Shown piece by piece: positions 34,866 to 43,028 of a DNA stretch of 64,000 nt (its first letter is position 1; each line of letters starts with the position of its first letter). Source of the DNA: JAPPLB01 sp965204095. GTDB taxonomy: Bacteria > Acidobacteriota > Terriglobia > Bryobacterales > UBA6623. The notes under the pieces were generated by a model that saw only the letters and a program-made list of their open reading frames with translations, made no database searches and had not been told where the DNA came from. Both the position numbers and the translations under genes were made by a program. The stretch lies in the NCBI GenBank assembly GCA_965204095.1, contig OZ241991.1, positions 5,952,001-6,016,000 on the forward strand, given 5' to 3'.

Positions 34866-37800
34866 TTAGAACGTAAACCGCAGCACGAGGTGGATATCGC
34901 GGGCGTGGCTGGGGTAAACCTGATCCGGCCGGTCGAACACCGGGTGTCCGGGGATCAGGTTGTTGCGCGTGATGTTGGAGGAGACCGCTCGCACGCTGTT
35001 GATCGACCCCGGAGTGAACTGGGGATGGTTGAGCGCATTATAAAAAGCGGCTCGGAACTCGACCGCCTTGGACTCGCCCACCAAAAACCGCTTGCTCACG
35101 CTCACATCAAGGTTGTTGATGCCTCGCAGCGGCAGCGTGTTGCGCCCGCCGTTCGGATGGACTCCCGGTCCCGCCTTGACATAGCGGGCATTGGGGTTGT
35201 CGGCCAGATATCCGACGACTTGCCCGTCACTGTTCGTCAATGCGGTCACGTCGCTGCCTACTCGGTCAGCGCCGTTGGGATTGATCACGACCCGATCCGT
35301 GGCGCCGTCCAGGTTTCGGTTGGAATCGAGTCCGCTCTGCACAGTAGCGTATTGCGGCGACTCGGCCGTGTACATGCCGGAAAGCACCCAGTTGCCCAGC
35401 AGGTTCTTGAGAAACCAGCGTCGCGACTTTTGGTGCCACGGAGCCTCGTAGACCCAAGTCATCGTGAAGCGATGCGTGCGGTCGAGGAATGATCGTCCGC
35501 GTTCGGCGCGCATGTCCTGGAAGTCCTGAGGCCGGCGTGGAGCCAGAAGCGTTGAGAAGAGATCGGCAGTGCTGTCGTCGATGTTCTTACTCCAGGTATA
35601 GGCGGCGATGAACTGAAGACCGTTCGAGAACCTCCGCTTCGCCTCGGTGGCCAGCCCGTGGTAGATCGAGTTGCCGCGGTTGGGGAAAGCGAAGATGAAC
35701 GGGCTGAATCCGGCGTTGGCGAACTCCGGCAGGGAAATCGGCTGCGAGTCGATGTCGTCGAGGGTAAGGGTCAGCGCGTCCAGCTCGGACTGCGACGGCC
35801 GCTGGAAGAACGTGGGCAGCGAGCGCTGCGGAGTTGCCCGGGCCATGAGCGGCAGGACGGTCTGCGTAAAGAGCCGGACTCCGCGAGTGCCGAGGTAGCG
35901 CGCGGACAGCGTGTAATCCTCTGCAACGACCCGCTCGATCCCGAAATTCCACTGGAGGGAATAAGGCAGGTGCTGGTCGGGGATATAGGTCGAAGTGATT
36001 GCGCGGGCCGTCTGCTCGTCGAGCTCCTCCGGCCGCTGATCGGGACGAATGCCGCCGTTCGCAAGGTAATTCGGCGTATCGACTGTCGGGTCGCCACGGA
36101 ACGTGTTCTCCAACTGGGGCGGCTTCTGCAGTTGGCCGAGGTTCGTGAAATAGGTGTCGTACGCGACCCCGAAGCCTGCGCGGAAGACCGTTTTCCCCTT
36201 TGATCCAGGTGACCAGGCCAGCCCGGTTCTGGGTGCGAAGTTGCGTCTCTGCGGCTTCGGCGCGCGGAAAGTCAGCACTCCCGGAACGCTCGAGACCGAG
36301 TTCAACTGTTGCAGTGTGTCCCCGTACGGTATGCCCTTGTATTCATGGCGGAGGCCGAGAGTGAGCGTGAGGTTGCGCCGGACCTTGGTCTCGCTGCTGA
36401 AATACGAATAGAACTCGGTATTGTTCCCGTGGTAAACGCCTCCGCCGGTGTTGCGCTCGGCTTGAATATCGGGGTTCAAGTCGAGCAGGAATCGTTCGAG
36501 GGTGGAGTAGTTGTAATCGCCTCGTTGCCTTTGCACGAACAATTCGGAGGTGATGTTCCGTCTCGCGTCGACGCCGAACTTCAGCGTGTGCCGCCCATCT
36601 ACGAAGGTTGCATTGTTCACGATCTGGTAGGTGTTCAGGACTCCCCGCTGGGGTGCGACGGGGTACGGACCGATCTGGATGTCGAGATCCTGCTCGATCG
36701 TGATATTCGGGAAAGAGTCCAACCCCGGAAACTCGAAATCACCCGCCGGGATGTTGTCGGACGAGCGACTGAAACCGAGCCTGGTCTCGTTGAACCATCG
36801 TGAAGACAAAGTGCGGAAGTAAGAGAGTGAGACGAGTTGTCTGGAAAGAGTGCGTTGACTGGAGAAATCGGGCAGGTCCGGGAGCGTGCTCGGATCGATC
36901 GCCGTGCTCGCGTTGCGGATGTAGCGGAAACGCAGTTGGTCTCCTTGCTCCCCTGTGTAGTCCGCGCTGACCAGCCAGGAGCGATTGTCCTGGTACGCAG
37001 GTACATTGATCGGCAATACCCCGATCGGAATCTCAGTGCCCAAAACCGTCGTTGCGCGCTCAGCAGCCGGAGCCGGAGGCACGTAGCGCTGCAAGACTCC
37101 CAGATTCGTGCTCGAAAGTCCCTGGATGCGTTCCAAGGCGGCGAAACCCTCGGCCGTTGGCGACGAGAAGGGACGGCCCGGGGCGGAAGCCAGCCCGACC
37201 GGGTTCATTTGGAACGTACCGAAGTAGAAGAGCCGGTTCCGGATGACGGGACCGCCGACCGTGCCCCCGAAGCGATTGTCGTCCAGGCGCGGGTTCTCGT
37301 GAATGCCTCGTCGTTTGTTGGACTCGTCGATCGCATTCAGATGACGATTCGAGAAGTACTCGTACAGGGAACCGTGGATCTCATTGGTCCCGCTCTTGAC
37401 GACCGTGTTGAACTGCCCGCCAGTGGAGCGGCCGAATTCCGCACCGTACTGATTCTGCAGCAGGGAGAACTCGGCCACTGCCTCGTTGGGCACATCGACG
37501 ACCCTCCCGGTGACGCCCTTGTCGTTATTATCGACCCCCTCGATCATGAAGTTGTTGTTTCGGGGCCTCTGGCCGCCGATCGACGGACCTTCGCCCAAGC
37601 CGGTACCCCCGCTCGAAGCGACTCCGGCGCCTTGCAGCGAGAGGTTCAGCACTCCGAGAGCCAAGTCGGAACTCGGGCTGTAGAGCGCTTGGCGGACATC
37701 GAAAGACTCCCCCACTGTCGCGGTTGTCGTGTCGATCTGCGCCGAGGCTGCGGTGACCTCGACTGCCGTCTGAACCTCACCCAGCTCGAGGCTGATGTTG

Positions 37801-38117
37801 GCGGTGGTCGCGCGATTGAGGGAGACGGCAATTCCGGAAAGCATCGCCGGAGCGAAGCCTTCCGAAGAGGCGGACAGCGTGTACTCCCCGACCGGGAGAT
37901 TGTTGAAGCGGTAGGCGCCGCGTTCGTCAGCCTGCTGGTTCCATTGCACGCCGGTGTTGACGTTCTCGACCGTCACGGCGCTGCCCGGAATCGATGCACC
38001 GGTCTGGTCGAGAACGGTTCCGACGAGGTGCCCGTCCGCCGCCTGACCGAGGGCAGCGTCGGGCATGATCAAGAGGATTGCCGCTGCCGCCGCGACTGTA
38101 CGGAACCGTTGTCTCAT
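34866..38117 (-). CDS. TonB-dependent receptor with carboxypeptidase-regulatory domain (Oar-like)
   Basis: 1083-residue outer-membrane receptor of the type abundant in Acidobacteriota. Signal peptide, then a CarboxypepD_reg-like beta-sandwich (residues ~25-115, HLVGTVLDQTGASIPGSAV), a plug domain with GGQRPRNNNFMIEGVDNND and TGGQFNTVVKSGTNEIHGSLYE, and a long beta-barrel ending in a C-terminal aromatic (VLRFTF) as outer-membrane proteins do. No transport partner is adjacent; the substrate is unknown. It takes most of 34.9-38.1 kb alone on the minus strand, upstream gene 171 bp away. Confidence 0.93.
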   Translation of the reverse strand: MRQRFRTVAAAAAILLIMPDAALGQAADGHLVGTVLDQTGASIPGSAVTVENVNTGVQWNQQADERGAYRFNNLPVGEYTLSASSEGFAPAMLSGIAVSLNRATTANISLELGEVQTAVEVTAASAQIDTTTATVGESFDVRQALYSPSSDLALGVLNLSLQGAGVASSGGTGLGEGPSIGGQRPRNNNFMIEGVDNNDKGVTGRVVDVPNEAVAEFSLLQNQYGAEFGRSTGGQFNTVVKSGTNEIHGSLYEYFSNRHLNAIDESNKRRGIHENPRLDDNRFGGTVGGPVIRNRLFYFGTFQMNPVGLASAPGRPFSSPTAEGFAALERIQGLSSTNLGVLQRYVPPAPAAERATTVLGTEIPIGVLPINVPAYQDNRSWLVSADYTGEQGDQLRFRYIRNASTAIDPSTLPDLPDFSSQRTLSRQLVSLSYFRTLSSRWFNETRLGFSRSSDNIPAGDFEFPGLDSFPNITIEQDLDIQIGPYPVAPQRGVLNTYQIVNNATFVDGRHTLKFGVDARRNITSELFVQRQRGDYNYSTLERFLLDLNPDIQAERNTGGGVYHGNNTEFYSYFSSETKVRRNLTLTLGLRHEYKGIPYGDTLQQLNSVSSVPGVLTFRAPKPQRRNFAPRTGLAWSPGSKGKTVFRAGFGVAYDTYFTNLGQLQKPPQLENTFRGDPTVDTPNYLANGGIRPDQRPEELDEQTARAITSTYIPDQHLPYSLQWNFGIERVVAEDYTLSARYLGTRGVRLFTQTVLPLMARATPQRSLPTFFQRPSQSELDALTLTLDDIDSQPISLPEFANAGFSPFIFAFPNRGNSIYHGLATEAKRRFSNGLQFIAAYTWSKNIDDSTADLFSTLLAPRRPQDFQDMRAERGRSFLDRTHRFTMTWVYEAPWHQKSRRWFLKNLLGNWVLSGMYTAESPQYATVQSGLDSNRNLDGATDRVVINPNGADRVGSDVTALTNSDGQVVGYLADNPNARYVKAGPGVHPNGGRNTLPLRGINNLDVSVSKRFLVGESKAVEFRAAFYNALNHPQFTPGSINSVRAVSSNITRNNLIPGHPVFDRPDQVYPSHARDIHLVLRFTF

Positions 38118-38288
38118 GGAGATTTCCTCATTTGAGACCCTCGGGGCACTCGGCTGGGCGGGCCGACCTAAAACGGGAGCGAACCTGGATCAAGAACAAC
38201 CTGAACCAACCGGCACGGCCGGCAAAGAGCTACAAGAACCTGTCCGAGGTTGCGGAGGCCTTCACCCTGTTGGTTTCCATCAGAACGG

Positions 38289-39551
38289 CTAATATGAATC
38301 GCTGCGCCGCAACCCACTGCATGCCGAGGACAACATGCTGACATCCGATTCCGCCGTTCCCGCCAGAGCCTCGCTTCCCAAACATCCCCTTGCGGTTGCG
38401 ATCGTGACGGTGGGGGCTAGGGCGATGTCGAATTGCAACGATCCGGTCATGACGCCGAGGGTGTCCTGCCGTGACTCCCAAGACGACAAAGTCGCCATTA
38501 ACGGTATCCCGCGGAGGACGAACGAAGCCGGGTCATCGGAAGACAAGCTGAGCGTCCCATCTTCGGACACCTCTCCCGCAACCATCAATTCCACATCTGC
38601 CTCGAAGACGACGGACTTCACCGTACCGGTAACCATTGTGCCCGACTGAACCAGTTCAGCGGTCAACGCAAAATTCGTGCCCCCGCAGTTGACCAGACCC
38701 TGGCAAGGCTCCAAAGCAGGGTTCGTCGAGGTGATCTGCGTGACGATCATCGCATCCTTCCAGGTCCCTTCCCAAAGCCCGTCGGCATTCTGGAACTGCT
38801 CGGTGGGGAGAATCGTGGGCGGCAGCGTGCTGAAGGTGATGTTGACTCCGTCCGGCTGGGTTTCGGAATGAATCCCGATCGCCGCGACTTGCTGATCACA
38901 GTCAACCGTCGCAGACCCTCCGGGGAAGTCATCCGGAATCGGAATGGAGGTATTGAGCACCTGCGCATGGTTGGACTTCGACGGGACCATCAGATCGATT
39001 TCACCCAGATTCTCTCGTTGAAGGTCTTCAAGGGCAAGGGTGCAGTTCGCGTCGGCGTCCGTATTGTTTGCGATCGCAAATGCCAGCACGGCGTCTTTTT
39101 TCAGAATCGGAAACTGGAAGACAAACCCGGGTTGCGCACTGAATACCGTGGCGATTCCCGTCGGCTCGCCCGTGCCGCTGGTCAGGGCGAAGACGACTTG
39201 CGCCGTGACGGGATCAACGCAATCGAGAGTCGCATAGCCGCTCCCCACGGCCATTTCGTTCCGTGTGCTCCATACCAGATGACCGCCGTCTCCAGGAAGA
39301 TCGAATGTCGCCATTGAACCCTCAGCCATAACGCCGTCGGCGGCTTCGAACCTGTCCGCGGTCAGGCCGTGCAATTCGAGCCTACAGGAGTTCGACGACT
39401 GGCCGGCGTTCGTGACAACCAGGGAGGATTGCCATCCACTCCCGTCGGCTATGTGCGGAAAGACATGGAAATGCTGCGCCGTTTCATCGGGCTGCGCCAA
39501 CGCGGGCAGCGCCCAAACGACTGTCAATAGGAGTGCAACGAGAATCTTCAT
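38289..39551 (-). CDS. Secreted protein of unknown function (repeated beta domains)
   Basis: 420 residues with a typical signal peptide (LLTVVWALPALAQ). The start of the mature part, HFHVFPHIADGSGWQSSLVVTNAGQS, is a motif seen repeatedly in Acidobacteriota exported proteins. Two related beta-sandwich repeats appear to cover residues ~25-130 and ~135-245. The C-terminal part has a lipocalin-like region (GLWEGTWKDAMIVTQI). Many cysteines (8) could form disulfides. No function can be assigned. Confidence 0.7.
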   Translation of the reverse strand: MKILVALLLTVVWALPALAQPDETAQHFHVFPHIADGSGWQSSLVVTNAGQSSNSCRLELHGLTADRFEAADGVMAEGSMATFDLPGDGGHLVWSTRNEMAVGSGYATLDCVDPVTAQVVFALTSGTGEPTGIATVFSAQPGFVFQFPILKKDAVLAFAIANNTDADANCTLALEDLQRENLGEIDLMVPSKSNHAQVLNTSIPIPDDFPGGSATVDCDQQVAAIGIHSETQPDGVNITFSTLPPTILPTEQFQNADGLWEGTWKDAMIVTQITSTNPALEPCQGLVNCGGTNFALTAELVQSGTMVTGTVKSVVFEADVELMVAGEVSEDGTLSLSSDDPASFVLRGIPLMATLSSWESRQDTLGVMTGSLQFDIALAPTVTIATARGCLGSEALAGTAESDVSMLSSACSGLRRSDSY

Positions 39552-39645
39552 GATCAGGAACCTTTTTCAAAGAGGATTACGGAATGGGGATAGTATACAA
39601 AAGACGCGGCTAATCCATCCGGCGGGGTTTCAGCCGCCGGGAAGC

Positions 39646-39830
39646 CTAGCCTGCATTTCTCACCACCCGACGGTCGAAGCACACGATACGACCGCCAGGA
39701 CTTCGTTGCGCTTGCTTGCCGTGCTCAACGTACTGTTCAAGTACGCCTGCGCGCGCCAAGCGGCTCGCGCCTCGTCCTGACGGCCCTCTCACGCACTTCG
39801 CCTCGCCACGTGGTGAGAAATGCAGGCTAA
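39646..39830 (-). mobile_element. MITE-like repeat, copy H
   Basis: 185 bp, reverse orientation, CTAG on the left and CTAA on the right. The right flank CTAA reads TTAG on the minus strand and contains the TAG stop codon of the ankyrin-repeat gene. Confidence 0.87.
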
Positions 39831-41434
39831 TAACCCTGCTTTGCTTCGAAAGTAACCGTAACTTTTTCGGGCGGGGTGACACCGGCGGCAATCATCAATT
39901 CACGAATCGCCGCTTCGGCCTTGGGCTGGGGCCGAAATCTGCCCGGTCTGTGGTAACCCGTTGCGATGGCCAATGGCGTAGCCCCGTGCTTGTTTTTTCG
40001 ATTCCAGACTTCAATACGGGCGCCTTTGGCGGCGAGCAGCTTGATGGGCTCGGGCCGATCATTGTAGGCGGCCGCGTGCATCGCCGTTTCGCCGTTCGCG
40101 TCGACGGCATCGATATCGACGCCGAGATCCAGCAACAGTCCGATCGTTTGCAGGATATCTTCCACGGACTCAGTCTTCGCGCCCGCCATCATTAACGCGG
40201 TGCTGTTGTCACGATCCCTGAGGTGGGGATCGGCGCCCAGGTCGATCAGGGTATTCAAGTAATCGACATCAGCGGTCTGGGCGGCCGCCAGGAACGCCGT
40301 CGGCCCGTACACGGCGGAGCCGATATTGATCATGCCCGGACCCTTCAGCCTTGCATTCAAGTTCGCGTCATGGGCCGCCAACTTGCGGACGAACTCGAGA
40401 CTGGTCATGTCGCCCGTAGGCTCGGGAGGCGGATCGGCGTCGCCCAGCGAGACCCTGCGCGACCCGGAAACTGCGTGCAACGCCGTGTAGCCGATGGGGT
40501 CGGCGGCATTGGCATCGGCGCCGAGATCCAGCAGATGGGCCGCCAGTTCGAATTGACCGTTCTCGACCGCCAGATGCAGGGCGGTGGCGCCGGGCCTCAA
40601 CCGCCCGCCGTAGCCGCGATGACGCCAGTCCTTGTGAGGATCAATGCGTTTGTTGATGTCGGCTCCCGCTTTCACGAGCGTCTTCACGACTTCCGTGTGG
40701 CCGTTCCTCACCGCGAAGAGCAACGGCGTGAAACCCGAGGAAAGAGTGATCCGGAAATCGGCGCCTGCCTCGATCAACTCCACGACGACCTCGGCGTGCC
40801 CTTCCGCGGCCGCCCAGACCAGGGCTGTCTGCTCCGGTTTCGTCTCGAAGTCGAAAATAGTAGGGTCAGCCAATCGGATGAGGAAGGCGCCGGCGCCGGC
40901 CAGCGCATGCCGTCCCATGCCGTGAACTTTCCGGTGAACGTCGGCTCCACGGGCCAAGAGCGCCTTGACAGGCCCGACCCGCCCCGTTCGAGAGGCAGTC
41001 ATCAAAGCGGTCTCGCCTCCGGGAAGGCTGCTGTTCGGGTCCGCTCCCGCATCGAGGAGCAACTCGACGAGCGCGCCATTCCCGTTGGTGCAGGCCAACG
41101 TGAGAGGCGTCACGCCATATCGGTTGGCGCTGTTCACGTCGGCGCCCGTCTCGACCAGCAGCCTGGCCATCTCGAGATCATCGCGAAGACAGACCCAGTG
41201 CAGCGCCGTCATGCCGTCTGCCTGGGCTGCGTTCACGTCCGCAGACTGATCAATCAGGACGCGGACGCCCTCCCGGTCCATGGTCCGGGCCGCATTCGCA
41301 AGCGGTGAGTCAGCCGCGAACGCCAGACTCATCGCTGACAGGAGTACGGCCGCAGAGCAGCAAAGCCGCGATAAACGCTTGCTCCCGCATGGGGCTCCGG
41401 AGTTGTCATGGCTCCAGGCGGCATCAACCTGCAT
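39827..41434 (-). CDS. Exported ankyrin-repeat protein
   Basis: 535 residues, N-terminal signal region (CCSAAVLLSAMSLAFA, residues ~25-41), then about 12 ankyrin repeats. The repeat spacing is clear from copies such as DGMTALHWVCLRDDLEMARLL, GVTPLTLACTNGNGALVELLL and GETALMTASRTGRVGPVKALL. It has no enzyme motif and is likely a protein-binding scaffold. The gene is framed by repeats on both sides: its TAG stop is in the flank of MITE copy H, and the proposed ATG (41434) lies in the left end of composite element I, so the true start may be a later Met or Val near residue 20. Confidence 0.85.
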   Translation of the reverse strand: MQVDAAWSHDNSGAPCGSKRLSRLCCSAAVLLSAMSLAFAADSPLANAARTMDREGVRVLIDQSADVNAAQADGMTALHWVCLRDDLEMARLLVETGADVNSANRYGVTPLTLACTNGNGALVELLLDAGADPNSSLPGGETALMTASRTGRVGPVKALLARGADVHRKVHGMGRHALAGAGAFLIRLADPTIFDFETKPEQTALVWAAAEGHAEVVVELIEAGADFRITLSSGFTPLLFAVRNGHTEVVKTLVKAGADINKRIDPHKDWRHRGYGGRLRPGATALHLAVENGQFELAAHLLDLGADANAADPIGYTALHAVSGSRRVSLGDADPPPEPTGDMTSLEFVRKLAAHDANLNARLKGPGMINIGSAVYGPTAFLAAAQTADVDYLNTLIDLGADPHLRDRDNSTALMMAGAKTESVEDILQTIGLLLDLGVDIDAVDANGETAMHAAAYNDRPEPIKLLAAKGARIEVWNRKNKHGATPLAIATGYHRPGRFRPQPKAEAAIRELMIAAGVTPPEKVTVTFEAKQGY

Positions 41435-41660
41435 TGCTCACCACCCGACGTCCGAAGCACGCGGCAAGAAGGCCGTGTTTCGTGACTCGTGTTTCGTGAT
41501 TCGTAAAAAACATAAAACCGTGATTCGTGTTTCGTGACTCGTGTTTCGTGAAAAACCTTATAGGCCGTGTTATGCGCGGCAAGCGGTCAGCACGTCTCGC
41601 CTCGCCCTGACGGCCCTCCCACGCACTTCGCCTCGCCACGTCGTGAGAAAAGCGGGTTCA
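41425..41660 (-). mobile_element. Composite element I: MITE ends with heptamer-array centre
   Basis: Left end CCTGCATTGCTCACCACCCG, then an array of TCGTGWY heptamers (41468-41560, with a gap of CATAAAACC-type linker), then a MITE right arm ending GTCGTGAGAAAAGCGGG. The flanks (TCAA, TTCA) do not fit YTAR well. Confidence 0.7.
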
Positions 41661-41696
41661 GCGCCATGGGGTCTCTCTTTTGTATTCCTTGCGGAA

Positions 41697-43028
41697 TCAG
41701 ATCGACAGCAGCTCCTCGACCTTCCCCTTGCTGTCGGCGAACGAGTCCATGCGCACGCCGGCCTTTTCCAGCAGCGTCAGATGCAGGTTCGCGAGCGGCG
41801 TTCGATCCTCATAGCCGATGTGCCGTCCGCCCTTCATCTTGCCGGCGCCGCCACCCGTCACCAGAATCGGGAGGTTGATGTGGTCGTGCAAATTCGGGTC
41901 TCCCATGCCGCTGCCATACATGTATATCGAATGGTCGAGCAGAGACCCGTCCCCGTCCGGCGTGGTCTTGAGTTTTTCGAGGAGATACCCGAACAGCGAC
42001 ACATGATACTCGTTGATCTTCGCCATCTTGGCGATCTTCTCCTGATCGTTCCCGTGGTGGGTCAGCGGGTGGTGCGGCTCGGACACTCCAATCTCGTGGT
42101 AGCTTCGAGTGCTGCCTTCTCTCGCCATCTGGAACGAAATCACCCGGGTGATATCGGCTTGGAGGGCCAGCACCTGCAGGTCGAACATCAACCGGACATG
42201 ATCGGCATAAGCAGCCGGCACGCCGACCGGCCGCTCCGCGTCCGGCGCCGGATTCTCGTTCACTCCCGCCTCGGCGATCTGAATGCGGCGCTCCACTTCC
42301 CGCACGCTGTCCAGGTAATGATCCACTTTTACGCGATCACCCGAGCCCAACTCCGTCCGGAGGCGCGCAATATCGCTTTTGACCCGATCCAGCATGCTGG
42401 CCTTCTTTTTCAGCGTCCTGCTTTGCTCCTCCGGACTACCCTCGCCGAACAAGCGCCCGAAAACCTTCTGCGGGTTCGCCTCATAGGGAAGGGGAGAGGT
42501 GGGCGATGACCAGGAGAGGTTGTTCTGGTACACGCAGGCATAGCCATCGTCGCATTGCCCCACGATATCCAGGAGTTCGATGCCCAGCTCGAGAGACGGG
42601 AGCCGCGTGTCCTGGCCGATTTCCCGGGCTGCTATCTGATCGACGGTAGTGCCGAGATAGTAATCGCTGCTTTCGGTGAACTTCGCCTTCGCACAGCTCA
42701 GGTAGGAGGAGTTGGACGTCGCGTGCGTGCCGGGATAGGCGTTCTTCAACTCCATGTTCGTCACGACCGTGACGTAGTCCCTGTGCCGCTCGAGCGGCCG
42801 CAGAATGGGCGAAAGCTCCGTCAACGAATGGTCACCCGGAGGGGTCCAGCGGTTGATATCCGATCCCATCGGAATGAAGATGTAGCCCAGACGGCGCACG
42901 GGGCTGGCCGGCGTAGCGGCCGTCGGGGTCATGGCCGGAACCATCGCGTCCAGCAGCGGAAGCGCCACGGTGGCGCCCATTCCCCTCAAAAGCGTCCGCC
43001 GGGGGAGAGCCTTCCTGGTGACGATCAT
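41697..43028 (-). CDS. DUF1552 exported protein
   Basis: 443 residues. The N-terminus has a twin-arginine-like signal (ALPRRTLLRGMGATVALPLLDAMVPAM). The mature protein matches DUF1552, seen next to DUF1592/DUF1587 cytochrome-type proteins in Planctomycetes and Acidobacteria: GYIFIPMGSDINRWTPPG, SELGIELLDIVGQCDDGYACVYQ-like positions and VSEPHHPLTHHGN are characteristic. It is coupled to the upstream DUF1592 gene by a 4-bp ATGA overlap. Function of the family is unknown. Confidence 0.88.
   Translation of the reverse strand: MIVTRKALPRRTLLRGMGATVALPLLDAMVPAMTPTAATPASPVRRLGYIFIPMGSDINRWTPPGDHSLTELSPILRPLERHRDYVTVVTNMELKNAYPGTHATSNSSYLSCAKAKFTESSDYYLGTTVDQIAAREIGQDTRLPSLELGIELLDIVGQCDDGYACVYQNNLSWSSPTSPLPYEANPQKVFGRLFGEGSPEEQSRTLKKKASMLDRVKSDIARLRTELGSGDRVKVDHYLDSVREVERRIQIAEAGVNENPAPDAERPVGVPAAYADHVRLMFDLQVLALQADITRVISFQMAREGSTRSYHEIGVSEPHHPLTHHGNDQEKIAKMAKINEYHVSLFGYLLEKLKTTPDGDGSLLDHSIYMYGSGMGDPNLHDHINLPILVTGGGAGKMKGGRHIGYEDRTPLANLHLTLLEKAGVRMDSFADSKGKVEELLSI

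Noticed and set aside
36837..38135. 432-codon plus-strand open frame
   Set aside because: Antisense to the TonB-dependent receptor, which has clear domains.
40223..41308. 361-codon plus-strand open frame
   Set aside because: Antisense to the ankyrin-repeat gene; the period follows the ankyrin repeats.
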